DNA of 64,000 nucleotides from Pseudarthrobacter sulfonivorans (GCF_024391045.1 NZ_JANFCZ010000020.1:1-64000); one strand, 5' to 3'; positions 24,774-35,163 are shown, numbered from the stretch's first letter. Numbers and translations are program-made. The notes: generated by a model not told the origin, from the letters alone.

Positions 24774-27695
24774 ATGGCCACTCGTACTACCCCCGCGCCC
24801 AAAGGCACCGCCCGCGGCAGCAACACCGCCAAATCCGGCAGCTCCGCGGGCCGCGGCGCAGGCGCAGGCAGCTCCAGGAGCGGCGCCGGCAGCCGGACGG
24901 GAACTTCCGCCGGCACTGCACGCACCCGCCAGGTTCCCGCCGTCGAACAGCGGCAGTCCTGGCTCCTTCGGGTGGTGGGTGGCGCGTGGCTCGGCGTAGG
25001 GCACCTGGTCGGCGGGGGAGTCCGCAGGATCGGCTCCGACGTCAGCGACCTGCCTGCCGAGGAGCGCCGCGACGGCGCCGCCCTGTTCAACCTGGCGCTG
25101 GGTGTCTTCATAGCAACCTTCGCCTGGTGGGGGATGACTGGCTGGTTTCCCGACGCCGTCTACAGTGTGGTCAACGGCACCTTCGGCTGGATGTCGCTGG
25201 TGTTGCCACTGATGCTCTTTGCTTGTGCGTTCCGGCTGTTCCGGCAGCCCGACGACGGCCGCGGAAACAACCGGGTGGGGATCGGCTTCCTCATCATGAC
25301 CTTCGCGGGCTGCGGGCTCGCGCACGTGCTGGGCGGACAACCCACCGTCGCCGAAGGCTTCGACGGCCTCCGCCAGGCAGGCGGCATGCTCGGTTTCCTG
25401 GCGGCGACCCCGCTTGCCGCCATCCACCCCGCCGTGCCTGTGGTGCTTTACGGCGTCTTGGCCTTCATCTCCCTGCTGATCATCACCGCCACACCCTTCG
25501 GGGCCATTCCGCGCCGGCTCCGCGCCGCCTACGAACACCTGATGGGCATCGACCTGCACGAACCGGGCGACGCCGGGGACCGCCACGACCGCAGCTACCT
25601 GGAGGAAACGCGCGCAGCAGCCGCACCGAAGAACAAAAAGAAGCGGCGCTTCTTCGGCAAGGATGAAGACTCCGACGCCCGTCTGGAAGGCTATGTCGGG
25701 GACGAGGCCTTCGAGCACGCGGTCATCGATGACGAGGACGCCGAAGCCGAAAAAGCAGGCCGGGGACCCCGTCCTGCGCCCGGAGTGCGGCGCCCCACCC
25801 AGGCGGAGATCGCCGTCGAAAAGATCAAGGCCGCCCAAGGCCTCGGCGGCGCCGGACACAGCCCGGCGGAGAACGCCACCGAGGCCATTCCGCTGGTCAC
25901 CCCTGGTATGGTGGCCGCCGGCTCGCTCAACGCTCCCGCCGTCAGCCCGCAGGTGCCGGCCAACCCCGTCGCCCCCGCGCCGTTGCCCACGCCCATCCCG
26001 CAGCGGACTGAGCAGCTTTCACTCGCCGGTGACGTCACCTACACCCTGCCGTCCTCCGACGTCCTGACCCCGGGCTCCATCCCCAAGGAACGCACGGAGG
26101 CCAACGACGCCGTCGTCGCCGCACTCACCGACACACTCCAGCAGTTCAACGTAGACGCCACGGTGACCGGCTTCAGCCGCGGGCCCACCGTGACCCGATA
26201 CGAGATCGAACTGGCGTCGGGAACCAAAGTGGAGCGGGTCACCGCCCTGTCCAAGAACATTTCCTACGCGGTCGCCTCCAGCGACGTCCGGATCCTCAGC
26301 CCGATTCCGGGTAAGTCCGCCATCGGCATCGAGATCCCCAACACCGACCGTGAAACCGTCTCACTCGGCGATGTCCTCAGGAGCCAGAACGCACGGCGGA
26401 CCGAACACCCCATGGTCATGGGCGTCGGAAAGGACGTCGAGGGCGGATACGTCGTGGCCAACCTGGCCAAGATGCCCCACCTGCTCGTCGCGGGAGCCAC
26501 CGGCGCGGGTAAATCGTCCTTCGTGAACTCCATGATCACCTCCATCCTGATGCGGGCCACCCCCGATGAGGTACGCATGGTTATGGTGGACCCCAAACGC
26601 GTGGAGCTGACGGCCTACGAGGGGGTCCCGCACCTCATCACGCCCATCATTACCAACCCGAAGAAGGCGGCCGAGGCCCTGCAGTGGGTGGTCCGGGAAA
26701 TGGACGCCCGCTACGACGACCTCGCCAACTACGGGTTCAAGCACATTGACGACTTCAACAAGGCGGTCCGGGCCGGCAAAGTCATCCCGCCCGAAGGATC
26801 CAAACGGGTCATCCGGCCCTACCCGTACCTGCTGGTGATCGTGGATGAGCTCGCCGACCTCATGATGGTGGCACCCCGCGACGTGGAAGACTCGATTGTC
26901 CGGATCACCCAGCTGGCACGTGCCGCCGGCATCCACCTGGTCCTGGCCACCCAGCGGCCGTCCGTGGACGTCGTGACCGGCCTGATCAAGGCCAACGTGC
27001 CCTCCCGCATGGCGTTTGCCACCTCCTCGGTCACCGACTCCCGGGTGGTGCTCGACCAGCCCGGTGCGGAGAAGCTCATCGGCCAGGGTGACGCGCTGTT
27101 CCTGCCGATGGGTGCTTCCAAGGCCATGCGTGTGCAGGGAGCCTGGGTCACCGAGTCGGAAATCCACAAGGTGGTGGAACACGTCAAGGGACAGCTCAAG
27201 GCCGTCTACCGCGATGACGTAGCGCCCGAGGCGCAAAAGAAGCAGGTCGACGACGACATCGGGGACGATCTCGATGTACTGCTGCAGGCCACCGAACTCG
27301 TGGTCACCACCCAGTTCGGTTCCACCTCGATGCTGCAGCGCAAGCTCCGTGTCGGTTTCGCTAAGGCCGGCCGGCTGATGGACCTGCTGGAGTCCAGGGG
27401 AGTGGTTGGCCCCTCCGAAGGATCCAAGGCACGCGACGTCCTCGTCAAACCTGACGATCTCGCCGCCGTACTGGCAGCCATGAACGGTCAGGATGCACCG
27501 GCTGTTGCGGATGCCCACACCGCGGCGCTCAGTGACAACGCCAACGCCAACATCAGCCAGGGCGGCTACGCGGAAGACCTGGTCCAGGCGGACCTGGACC
27601 AGCGGAGCCAGAACGCTGAATACTTCGACGGCGCCGACGGCGGCGGTGACGACGAGGACGGCTCCGAGGACGCCTGGTCACTCACCGGGCGGTAG
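24774..27695 (+). CDS. ftsK: DNA translocase FtsK
   Basis: FtsK anchors at the division septum and pumps chromosome ends during segregation. The 973-residue protein has a Ser/Gly/Ala/Arg-rich N-terminus (1-60). About four membrane helices lie between 105 and 250. A charged and Pro-rich linker runs to about 440. The RecA-like motor has Walker A GATGAGKSS (Lys580) and Walker B LLVIVDELADLMM. The C-terminal gamma winged helix (QRKLRVGFAKAGRLMDLLESRGVVG) recognises orienting DNA motifs. It ends in an acidic tail. Confidence 0.96.
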   Translation: MATRTTPAPKGTARGSNTAKSGSSAGRGAGAGSSRSGAGSRTGTSAGTARTRQVPAVEQRQSWLLRVVGGAWLGVGHLVGGGVRRIGSDVSDLPAEERRDGAALFNLALGVFIATFAWWGMTGWFPDAVYSVVNGTFGWMSLVLPLMLFACAFRLFRQPDDGRGNNRVGIGFLIMTFAGCGLAHVLGGQPTVAEGFDGLRQAGGMLGFLAATPLAAIHPAVPVVLYGVLAFISLLIITATPFGAIPRRLRAAYEHLMGIDLHEPGDAGDRHDRSYLEETRAAAAPKNKKKRRFFGKDEDSDARLEGYVGDEAFEHAVIDDEDAEAEKAGRGPRPAPGVRRPTQAEIAVEKIKAAQGLGGAGHSPAENATEAIPLVTPGMVAAGSLNAPAVSPQVPANPVAPAPLPTPIPQRTEQLSLAGDVTYTLPSSDVLTPGSIPKERTEANDAVVAALTDTLQQFNVDATVTGFSRGPTVTRYEIELASGTKVERVTALSKNISYAVASSDVRILSPIPGKSAIGIEIPNTDRETVSLGDVLRSQNARRTEHPMVMGVGKDVEGGYVVANLAKMPHLLVAGATGAGKSSFVNSMITSILMRATPDEVRMVMVDPKRVELTAYEGVPHLITPIITNPKKAAEALQWVVREMDARYDDLANYGFKHIDDFNKAVRAGKVIPPEGSKRVIRPYPYLLVIVDELADLMMVAPRDVEDSIVRITQLARAAGIHLVLATQRPSVDVVTGLIKANVPSRMAFATSSVTDSRVVLDQPGAEKLIGQGDALFLPMGASKAMRVQGAWVTESEIHKVVEHVKGQLKAVYRDDVAPEAQKKQVDDDIGDDLDVLLQATELVVTTQFGSTSMLQRKLRVGFAKAGRLMDLLESRGVVGPSEGSKARDVLVKPDDLAAVLAAMNGQDAPAVADAHTAALSDNANANISQGGYAEDLVQADLDQRSQNAEYFDGADGGGDDEDGSEDAWSLTGR

Positions 27696-27706
27696 CCCAA
27701 AGAATG

Positions 27707-27712
27707 TAGCCT
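27707..27712 (+). promoter_or_regulatory. -10 hexamer TAGCCT for pgsA
   Basis: TAGCCT lies six bases before GTG 27719. AGGAGGG fills the gap and overlaps the start region too closely for normal spacing, so a leaderless transcript is plausible. Confidence 0.42.
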
Positions 27713-27718
27713 AGGAGG

Positions 27719-28354
27719 GTGACTAGCACCGAAGCAACTGCCGCCGGCTCCAGCAGCTCAGGGATCTGGAATCTACCCAACATCCTCACCATGCTGCGGA
27801 TCGCACTCGTGCCGTTCTTCGTTTGGTTCCTCGTCCTTGACGCTCCCGGGCTGCGCAGCGAGTCCGGTCCGTGGCGCTGGGCGGCGGTGCTGGCGTTCTC
27901 CGTCGCCATCTACACGGACAAGCTCGACGGCGACATCGCCAGGAGCCGCGGGCTCGTCACCAATTTCGGCAAAATCGCCGATCCCATCGCCGATAAGCTC
28001 CTGATCGGCTCTGCGCTCGTTATGTTGTGCGTCCTCGGTCAGCTGCCGTGGTGGGTCACCATAGTGATCCTTGTTCGGGAGTGGGGGATTACGGCACTTC
28101 GCTTCTGGGTCATCCGCTACGGCGTTATTCCGGCATCGCGCGGCGGCAAACTCAAGACCGTGGTACAGACTGCCGCGATCTTCCTTTACCTGCTGCCGCT
28201 GGGCGCGCTGGCTCCCTGGCTGGTGTGGGTGGCCTTCGGTGTCATGATGGTGGCAGTACTCATCACAGTGTGGACCGGCGTCGACTATGTGGTGGAAGCC
28301 CTGCGTCTGCGGGCGCAGGGAAAGCGGTCCCGCAACACAACGCCCGGTACCTAG
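27719..28354 (+). CDS. pgsA: CDP-diacylglycerol-glycerol-3-phosphate 3-phosphatidyltransferase
   Basis: Makes phosphatidylglycerophosphate for PG and cardiolipin in the membrane. The 211-residue protein has the CDP-alcohol phosphotransferase motif in TDKLDGDIARSRGLVTNFG then KIADPIADK, matching DxxDG(x)2AR(x)8G(x)3D(x)3D. About five hydrophobic helices surround it. It lies between ftsK and cinA, a conserved actinobacterial order; cinA begins eight bases after its stop. Confidence 0.94.
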   Translation: MTSTEATAAGSSSSGIWNLPNILTMLRIALVPFFVWFLVLDAPGLRSESGPWRWAAVLAFSVAIYTDKLDGDIARSRGLVTNFGKIADPIADKLLIGSALVMLCVLGQLPWWVTIVILVREWGITALRFWVIRYGVIPASRGGKLKTVVQTAAIFLYLLPLGALAPWLVWVAFGVMMVAVLITVWTGVDYVVEALRLRAQGKRSRNTTPGT

Positions 28355-28362
28355 GAGCTGAC

Positions 28363-28842
28363 GTGACAAATCTTCATCATCTGGCGGAGCAGGCAGTCAG
28401 GAGTGCTTTGGAGGCGGGGCGGACTGTCGCGGCTGCGGAGTCACTTACTGCCGGGATGGTCACCGCCGTCCTGGCCGATACTGCCGGCGCCTCGGGCATG
28501 CTGCAAGGCGGGGTGGTGGCATACCAGAACTCCGTGAAAGTTGAGGTCCTGGGTGTTTCCGCCGAACTGCTGGCCGCGGTCGGCTCGGTGGACGGCGACG
28601 TCGCTGCGGCCATGGCCACGGGTGTGCGGTCCGCGCTGCGCGCCGACATTGGGGTCGCCACCACAGGGGTGGCCGGCCCCGAAGAACACGACGGCAAGGC
28701 TGTGGGCACTGTCTTCATCGGCATTGCAACAGCCGAAGGAGCCTTCGGTTACCAGTACAGCTTCACCGGCAACCGCGCCGATATCCGCGGGCAGGCATGC
28801 GGTGCAGCACTGGAAAAGCTGCTGAGTGTCCTGTCTACCTGA
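28363..28842 (+). CDS. cinA: CinA C-terminal family protein, nicotinamide-nucleotide amidase
   Basis: A 159-residue stand-alone CinA C-terminal (PncC) domain, which deamidates nicotinamide mononucleotide in pyridine nucleotide salvage. Motifs are TVAAAESLTAGMVTAVLAD, GGVVAYQNSVK and ATTGVAGPEEHDGKAVGTVFIG. GTG 28363 is chosen for AGGAG five bases upstream. An in-frame extension back to 28027 lies inside pgsA and is rejected. Confidence 0.92.
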   Translation: MTNLHHLAEQAVRSALEAGRTVAAAESLTAGMVTAVLADTAGASGMLQGGVVAYQNSVKVEVLGVSAELLAAVGSVDGDVAAAMATGVRSALRADIGVATTGVAGPEEHDGKAVGTVFIGIATAEGAFGYQYSFTGNRADIRGQACGAALEKLLSVLST

Positions 28843-29100
28843 TGGCCTCCACCTTGCAAGCTACCGGGAGTAAAGTTGCCGGGAACAAATCCCCGGACCT
28901 ATTAGTTATTACATTGTGTCGCTTTGGAAGAGCCGAGGCGCCTAGGATAAATACCAACTCCGGTTTTCCACGGTGAACCGGACATATGAAGGAGCAATGC
29001 GATACAGATGGTAAAGCAGCCCGTATCCGTAAACGGCGTTGTCCGCTGGAAGGATGTGGGCCTCGCCGATCAGGCTAAGAGCGAACAGAAGGAGCGCAAA

Positions 29101-29460
29101 ATGGTTGTACTTCGCCACGAAATCGGTGATGTCCTGCGCGATGTCCGCCAGCGCCAGGGGCGTACGCTCCGCGAAGTGTCGCACAGTGCCCGCGTATCGC
29201 TGGGCTACCTCAGCGAAGTGGAGCGGGGCCAGAAGGAAGCCTCATCCGAGCTCCTGTCGTCGATCTGCTCCGCCCTGGACGTCCCGTTGTCCATCATGCT
29301 CCGTGAAGTCAGCGACCGTGTAGCCGTCGCCGAAGGCGTTGCAGTTCCGGACACCGTCCCCCAGGAATTCTCACAGCGCTATGGCCGCGATCTTGACCGG
29401 GACCTCAACGCTGAACTCACGAACGAACTCACCACAGGCCTCCTCTCCGGCGCACGCTAA
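29101..29460 (+). CDS. clgR: ClgR-type XRE family transcriptional regulator
   Basis: A 119-residue regulator with an N-terminal helix-turn-helix: [20 protein letters not shown] then [21 protein letters not shown]. It closely matches ClgR, the activator of clp protease and chaperone genes in actinobacteria. Position after pgsA-cinA matches mycobacteria. ATG 29101 has AAGGAG with a six-base gap; an in-frame ATG at 29008 would add 31 residues and cannot be excluded. The upstream 28843-29100 carries an inverted repeat TCCGGTT/AACCGGA (28959-28982) and a five-codon ORF (28997-29014) overlapping ATG 29008. Confidence 0.88.
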   Translation: MVVLRHEIGDVLRDVRQRQGRTLREVSHSARVSLGYLSEVERGQKEASSELLSSICSALDVPLSIMLREVSDRVAVAEGVAVPDTVPQEFSQRYGRDLDRDLNAELTNELTTGLLSGAR

Positions 29461-29489
29461 GCCGGCCCGCAGGGGCCCTGCACAACACC

Positions 29490-29524
29490 AGCAAAGCCTC
29501 CGGCCAGCGGCCGGAGGCTTTGCT
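29490..29524. terminator. Bidirectional terminator between clgR and marR
   Basis: A perfect 16-bp stem (29490-29505 with 29509-29524) has a three-base AGC loop and AT-rich outer pairs (AGCAAAG/CTTTGCT). It sits between the convergent clgR and marR genes and can serve both. Confidence 0.88.
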
Positions 29525-29550
29525 GTGCGCTGCCACGTGCTGGTGCTCGG

Positions 29551-30129
29551 CTACGTGGCGGTGGTGCCCGTCCGGTACGGTCCACCGCCACGGGCGCCCG
29601 GCTCTTTGCCGAGGACGTCCAGGTCGAAGACCGCGTTGAGCTTTGCCATGTAGTCGGCCAGCGTCTGCAGTTCCTCCACCGGCCATTCCCCCAAACGCTC
29701 CCGGAAGTCCTGGCGGCGTGCGTCCTGGACCTGATGCATCCTTTCCTCACCCTTTTCGGTGAGGCGGATCGACTGCGCACGCCCGTCCAGCGGGTCCGCC
29801 TCCTTGGAGACCAGCCCGATGCCTTCCAGGAAGGCGATTTGGCGGCTGACCGACGGCTTGCCCACGCCAATGTTCTGGGCCAGATCGGTCAAACGGATGG
29901 GGCCTTCACGCCGGATAACCGCCAACAGGCCGTAGGCGGACGGCTCCATGTCCGGATGGACCTGACGCGAGAGCTGCTGGGAGATTGAACGCGAACGGCG
30001 CCAAAAAAGGCTGATCTGATGTTCCACCGTGTTGAGCGTTTCGTCGAGGGTGTCCCCGCCCGAAACTGTGTCGGGAGCGACTGCATCAGCAGGTGCTCCT
30101 GCTGGGGGGCCATCGGCTGGGTTGCTCAT
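29551..30129 (-). CDS. MarR family transcriptional regulator
   Basis: A 192-residue winged-helix protein. EHQISLFWRRSRSISQQL is the dimerisation helix. LTDLAQNIGVGKPSVSRQIAFLE is the recognition helix pair, and DPLDGRAQSIRLTEKGEERM is the wing. ATG 30129 (MSNPADGPP) is chosen because TAGAAT lies seven bases upstream; an in-frame extension to 30156 would run into the promoter. It is divergent from the DUF3046 gene, which it may control. Ligand and targets unknown. Confidence 0.88.
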   Translation of the reverse strand: MSNPADGPPAGAPADAVAPDTVSGGDTLDETLNTVEHQISLFWRRSRSISQQLSRQVHPDMEPSAYGLLAVIRREGPIRLTDLAQNIGVGKPSVSRQIAFLEGIGLVSKEADPLDGRAQSIRLTEKGEERMHQVQDARRQDFRERLGEWPVEELQTLADYMAKLNAVFDLDVLGKEPGARGGGPYRTGTTAT

Positions 30130-30136
30130 GGCAACA

Positions 30137-30142
30137 ATTCTA
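30137..30142 (-). promoter_or_regulatory. -10 hexamer TAGAAT for marR
   Basis: On the minus strand TAGAAT ends seven bases before ATG 30129, suggesting a leaderless transcript. Confidence 0.48.
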
Positions 30143-30170
30143 GGGTCCGGGATCATGAGAGACTCTATTG

Positions 30171-30392
30171 GTGCGGATCAGTGACTATTGGCGGCTAATG
30201 GACGACGAATTTGGCGCCGGCTACTCCAGGGTCCTGAGCAGCACCCTGGTTTTGGCCGGCGTGGGGGGACGCACTGCAGATGAAGCCCTCCGGTCCGGCG
30301 TGAGCCCCAGGAACGTCTGGCTCGCCATGTGCGACGTGCAGGACGTTCCGCCCGAGCGGCGCTTGGGCCGTGACGTCAAGCCCCGGGACTGA
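30171..30392 (+). CDS. DUF3046 protein
   Basis: A 73-residue protein (MRISDYWRLMDDEFGAGYSR). It has the DUF3046 pattern: a N-terminal helix with YWRLMDDEFG, LAGVGGRTADEALRSGVSP, and VWLAMCDVQDVPPERR. This family is found just upstream of recA in actinobacteria, as here. Function unknown. GTG 30171 matches family starts; TTG 30168 is the alternative. The TGA stop heads a 28-bp tandem repeat. Confidence 0.85.
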   Translation: MRISDYWRLMDDEFGAGYSRVLSSTLVLAGVGGRTADEALRSGVSPRNVWLAMCDVQDVPPERRLGRDVKPRD

Positions 30393-30448
30393 GCGCTTGC
30401 GTCTGAACCCCCGCGACTGAGCGCTTGCGTCTGAACCCCCGCGACTGA
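30390..30448. repeat. Stop-headed 28-bp tandem repeat after DUF3046
   Basis: The DUF3046 stop (TGA 30390-30392) begins a unit TGAGCGCTTGCGTCTGAACC..., repeated exactly 28 bp later (30418) and begun again at 30446. The copies are almost identical. The three TGA codons fall in three different reading frames. Confidence 0.9.
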
Positions 30449-30500
30449 CCTGCTAAACGATGCGCGTGCTTCCTTCCGGCTGACACGCCGCGGGATCTGT

Positions 30501-30516
30501 TCGAATATCTGTTCGG
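30501..30516 (+). promoter_or_regulatory. LexA (SOS) box of recA
   Basis: TCGAATATCTGTTCGG, core CGAATATCTGTTCG, lies about 145 bases before recA. It is a close match to the actinobacterial SOS consensus and the expected control site for recA. Confidence 0.88.
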
Positions 30517-30659
30517 GTAAAGCTATGCTTTTTGTAGTGGGTTATCCACATACGCGATGTCGCCCGGCCTGAATGTCGGAGGGTGCCATTAGCGTCAGAG
30601 ATGACCAATAAAGGCCGCTGAGGCCACTCCAAAGCGAGAAAGCATTAGAGGTGTGAACC

Positions 30660-31715
<1,056 letters not shown>

Positions 31716-31775
31716 GGTGACGGGTTCCAGGGTTGAAGAGTTTTAGGACCGTGCTTTCGAAGACGCCGCAGACTG

Positions 31776-32459
31776 ATGGATGAGCGGGACCCCGCGGCAG
31801 GCACAGCGCGGCGCACGGGTACCGGGAGACGTACGGGCGCCGGCCGGCGGGGCAGCAGTGGATGGCACACCACGTCGGCCCCGGACGGACCCGATCCGGA
31901 CTCGTCCGTCGCTGCGGACCCCGAGCCTGACCCGGCGTCCGTAGCACGGGCCATCGTCCTGCGGCAGTTGACCAGTTCGGCAAAAAGCCGGCAACAGCTT
32001 GCCCGCAAGCTAGCGGAACGGAACATCCCGGAGGACGTGGCCGAGGCCGTACTGGATCGTTTCCAGGAGGTCCGGCTGATTGACGACGCCGACTTCGCCG
32101 ACATGTGGGTACGCAGCCGCTCGCAGTCGCGGAAACTGGCGAAGGGGGCGCTCCGCCGCGAGCTGGCAGACAGGGGCATCGACGCGGACACCACCGCGGC
32201 CGCGCTGGAGCAACTCTCCGATGCGGATGAGGAGGCGGCCGCCCGCCTGCTGGTGGAACGGAAGCTCCGCCCCGGCACCGAACTCTCCGACAGGGCAGAC
32301 CGGGACAAGACCACCCGGCGCCTTGCCTCGATGCTCGCGAGGAAGGGCTACCAGCCCGCCCAGGCGTTCCGGGTGGTGGGTGAGGTCATCGACGCCCGCC
32401 TGGGCGATGGGGCAGCCGGTCACGGGTCCCGCCATGACGCCTACGACCCCGAGCCCTAG
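31776..32459 (+). CDS. recX: Regulatory protein RecX
   Basis: RecX modulates RecA filaments. The 227-residue protein has an extended basic, Gly-rich and then acidic N-terminus (1-57). Three RecX helical repeats follow: VARAIVLRQLTSSAKSRQQL, LDRFQEVRLIDDADFADMWV with RSQSRKLAKGALRRELADRG, and TTRRLASMLARKGYQPAQAF. It is 60 bases from recA and surely co-transcribed, hence SOS-inducible. Confidence 0.93.
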   Translation: MDERDPAAGTARRTGTGRRTGAGRRGSSGWHTTSAPDGPDPDSSVAADPEPDPASVARAIVLRQLTSSAKSRQQLARKLAERNIPEDVAEAVLDRFQEVRLIDDADFADMWVRSRSQSRKLAKGALRRELADRGIDADTTAAALEQLSDADEEAAARLLVERKLRPGTELSDRADRDKTTRRLASMLARKGYQPAQAFRVVGEVIDARLGDGAAGHGSRHDAYDPEP

Positions 32460-32489
32460 GCTGCCGGGACGGTGGCTCCGCTGAGCCGG

Positions 32490-32495
32490 TACCCT
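32490..32495 (+). promoter_or_regulatory. -10 hexamer TACCCT for miaB
   Basis: TACCCT lies six bases before GTG 32502, with no Shine-Dalgarno sequence; probable leaderless start. Confidence 0.45.
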
Positions 32496-32501
32496 TAACG
32501 G

Positions 32502-34115
32502 GTGAGTTTGACCATTCCTTCCCCCGCATCCGGCACCGTCCCTTCCGCAGCCACAGGCGCACCGCAGGCTACAGGCGTCCCCAAAGCTTCTGGCGTCCCC
32601 AAAGCTTCTGGCGTCACCCAAGCTTCCGGCGAACCGCAGCCGCGCACCTATCAGGTGCGTACTTTTGGTTGCCAGATGAACGTCCATGATTCGGAGCGGA
32701 TGGCCGGCATGCTTGAGGACGCCGGCTACGTGCCGTCCCAGGGCGAGCAGGCCGACGTGGTGGTGTTCAACACCTGCGCGGTGCGGGAGAACGCGGACAA
32801 CAAGCTCTACGGCAACCTGGGGATGCTGGCGCCGGTGAAGGCGGCCAATCCGGGGATGCAGATCGCCGTGGGTGGTTGCCTGGCCCAGAAGGACCGCGAA
32901 ACCATCCTCAAGAAGGCTCCCTGGGTGGATGCCGTCTTCGGCACCCACAACGTCGGTGCGCTGCCGGCGTTGCTGGACCGGGCCCGACACAACAACGAAG
33001 CCCAGTTGGAGATCCTCGAATCCCTGGATGTCTTCCCCTCCACGCTGCCCACCAAGCGGGACTCGGTCTACTCGGGCTGGGTGTCCATCTCGGTCGGCTG
33101 CAACAACACCTGCACGTTCTGCATCGTTCCGGCGCTGCGCGGCAAGGAGAAGGACCGGCGCCCCGGCGACATCCTGGCTGAAATCCAGGCACTCGTGGAC
33201 GATGGCGCCATCGAAGTGACCCTGCTCGGGCAGAACGTCAACTCCTACGGGGTGGAATTCGGCGACAGGCAGGCCTTTTCAAAACTGCTGCGGGCATGTG
33301 GCGACATCCAGGGCCTGGAAAGGGTCAGGTTCACCAGCCCCCACCCCGCAGCCTTCACGGACGACGTCATTGACGCCATGGCCGAGACCCCCAACGTCAT
33401 GCCGCAGCTGCACATGCCCCTGCAGTCCGGATCGGACAAGGTCCTGAAAGACATGAAGCGTTCCTACCGGTCCACCAAGTTCCTAGGCATCCTGGACAAG
33501 GTCCGGGAAAAGATCCCGCACGCTGCCATCTCCACCGATATCATCGTGGGTTTCCCCGGTGAAACGGAGGAGGACTTCCAGGCCACCCTCGATGTGGTGG
33601 AGAAATCGCGCTTCGCCACGGCCTTCACGTTCCAGTACTCGAAGCGTCCGGGCACTCCCGCGGCCGACCTGGCGGACCAGCTGCCCAAGGCCGTGGTCCA
33701 GGAACGCTTCGAGCGACTGACCGCGCTGCAGGACCGCATTGCCGCCGAAGAGAACGCCAAGCAGCTCGGACGCCGGGTGGAGGTCATGGTCACGGCCCAG
33801 TCAGGGCGAAAGGCGGATGAGACCCACCGGCTCTCCGGCCGGACCCAGGACCAGCGGCTGGTGCACTTCTCGGTTCCGGAGGGCGCCGAGTCACCACGTC
33901 CCGGAGACCTTGTCACTGTCAGCATCACCGAGGCCGCCGCCTTCCACCTCGTCGCGGACCCGGCACTGCAGGACTACAGCCTGCGTCGTTCCCGTGCCGG
34001 GGATGCCTGGGACAGGTCGCAGGCTGAGTCCTGCGGCGCTCCCGTACCGGGCACCGGCGACGGTCGCAAGGGCGTTTCGCTCGGGATGCCCTCGCTGCCC
34101 GTGCGCACTTCCTGA
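32502..34115 (+). CDS. miaB: tRNA-2-methylthio-N6-dimethylallyladenosine synthase
   Basis: MiaB adds the 2-methylthio group to i6A37 in tRNA. The 537-residue radical SAM enzyme has N-terminal cluster cysteines in [19 protein letters not shown] and VGGCLAQ, the SAM motif [12 protein letters not shown], and a C-terminal TRAM domain (about 395-480). The first ~45 residues are an extension with hexapeptide repeats, GVPKAS twice and then GVTQAS, encoded by an 18-bp tandem repeat (32574-32627). A ~50-residue tail follows TRAM. Its partner miaA is three bases downstream. Confidence 0.95.
   Translation: MSLTIPSPASGTVPSAATGAPQATGVPKASGVPKASGVTQASGEPQPRTYQVRTFGCQMNVHDSERMAGMLEDAGYVPSQGEQADVVVFNTCAVRENADNKLYGNLGMLAPVKAANPGMQIAVGGCLAQKDRETILKKAPWVDAVFGTHNVGALPALLDRARHNNEAQLEILESLDVFPSTLPTKRDSVYSGWVSISVGCNNTCTFCIVPALRGKEKDRRPGDILAEIQALVDDGAIEVTLLGQNVNSYGVEFGDRQAFSKLLRACGDIQGLERVRFTSPHPAAFTDDVIDAMAETPNVMPQLHMPLQSGSDKVLKDMKRSYRSTKFLGILDKVREKIPHAAISTDIIVGFPGETEEDFQATLDVVEKSRFATAFTFQYSKRPGTPAADLADQLPKAVVQERFERLTALQDRIAAEENAKQLGRRVEVMVTAQSGRKADETHRLSGRTQDQRLVHFSVPEGAESPRPGDLVTVSITEAAAFHLVADPALQDYSLRRSRAGDAWDRSQAESCGAPVPGTGDGRKGVSLGMPSLPVRTS
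32574..32627 (+). repeat. 18-bp tandem repeat inside miaB
   Basis: GGCGTCCCCAAAGCTTCT occurs at 32574-32591 and 32592-32609, with a variant at 32610-32627 and a degenerate copy before it. The period keeps frame and gives a Gly-Val-Pro-Lys-Ala-Ser peptide repeat. Confidence 0.9.
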
Positions 34116-34118
34116 TCC

Positions 34119-35015
34119 GTGGGCACCCCGCCCGTAATCGCCGTCGTTGGTCCCACCGGCTCGGGTAAGTCCGATCTTGCGGTGAGCCTTGCGCTCGAGC
34201 TGGATGGTGAGGTGATCAACGGCGATGCCATGCAGTTCTATCGGGGCATGGACATTGGTACCGCCAAGATCACCCTGGCCGAACGGCGCGGCGTGCCCCA
34301 CCACCTCCTGGACACCCTGGACGTCACCGAGGAAGCCAGTGTTTCCGACTTCCAGCAGCAGGCCAGGGAGGTCATCGCGGGCATCCACGCCCGCGGCAAA
34401 CGCGCAATCCTGGCTGGGGGGTCAGGCCTCTACGTGCGGGCAGCACTGGATGTTCTGGAGTTTCCGGGGACCGACCCCCTGGTGCGCCGCAGCCTGGAAG
34501 CCGAGCTTGAGCAATCCGGACCGGAAGCTCTCCTCGCCCGGCTCCGGGAAGTGGATCCCGTCTCCGCCGGCCGGGTCAGTGATGCCCGGCGCATCATCAG
34601 GGCACTGGAGGTGCACCAGCTCACTGGCAGGCCGTTCAGTTCGTTCATGCCCCAGCGGGAGTATTTCCAGCCGGCAGTGCACATCGGCCTGGCCGTGGAC
34701 CGCGCGGCTCTCCGGGAACGGCTGGGCCTGCGCGTCCACAAAATGGTGGAACAGGGCCTGCTGGCGGAAGTGCGCCGGCTGGATGCGGCAGGACTGCGCA
34801 CCGGCAAGACCGCGCCCCGTGCCCTGGGCTATGCCCAATTCCTTAAAGTGCTCGACGGCGTCTCAACCGTCGCGGAGGCAACCGAGGACACCATCGTCGC
34901 CACCCGTCAGTTTGCCCGGCGCCAACTCACCTGGTTCCGGGCAGACCCCCGCATCACCTGGCTGGACTGGCAGGCACCGGATCTGGTGGCCCAGGCCGCG
35001 GCACAGAGTGGCTGA
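34119..35015 (+). CDS. miaA: tRNA dimethylallyltransferase
   Basis: MiaA isopentenylates A37 of tRNAs reading UNN codons and supplies the substrate for MiaB. The 298-residue protein has [13 protein letters not shown] (P-loop), [18 protein letters not shown] with the catalytic Asp, [19 protein letters not shown] and GYAQF; the final region [11 protein letters not shown] contacts tRNA. GTG 34119 follows the miaB stop by three bases, so both are in one operon. The stop codon heads a TGA repeat. Confidence 0.96.
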   Translation: MGTPPVIAVVGPTGSGKSDLAVSLALELDGEVINGDAMQFYRGMDIGTAKITLAERRGVPHHLLDTLDVTEEASVSDFQQQAREVIAGIHARGKRAILAGGSGLYVRAALDVLEFPGTDPLVRRSLEAELEQSGPEALLARLREVDPVSAGRVSDARRIIRALEVHQLTGRPFSSFMPQREYFQPAVHIGLAVDRAALRERLGLRVHKMVEQGLLAEVRRLDAAGLRTGKTAPRALGYAQFLKVLDGVSTVAEATEDTIVATRQFARRQLTWFRADPRITWLDWQAPDLVAQAAAQSG

Positions 35016-35081
35016 CAAGCGACGCGGCTGACAAAGCGACGCGGGTGATAACTGCACTGCGCGGCTGACAAAGGACGCGGC
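35013..35081. repeat. Stop-headed tandem repeat after miaA
   Basis: The miaA stop (TGA 35013-35015) starts a unit TGACAAGCGACGCGGC. Related units begin at TGA 35029, 35046 and 35066 (spacings 16, 17 and 20), most containing TGACAA and GACGCGG. The TGA codons close all three frames. Confidence 0.85.
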
Positions 35082-35151
35082 ACTCAAGGCAACAAGCCCG
35101 CACACAGCAGCCGCCGCCGTCGGCCGTTTTAGCCGTTCAAAGCTCGGCCGG

Positions 35152-35157
35152 TAACCT
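35152..35157 (+). promoter_or_regulatory. -10 hexamer TAACCT for dapF
   Basis: TAACCT lies six bases before ATG 35164. AGGAG fills the gap but abuts the start, so a leaderless start is likely. Confidence 0.45.
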
Positions 35158-35163
35158 AGGAGC

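Noticed and set aside
22749..25859. A 1036-codon open frame on the minus strand across rnj and ftsK
   Set aside because: It is antisense to two well-supported genes, is Gly/His/Asp-rich low-quality protein, and reflects the GC-rich codon pattern.
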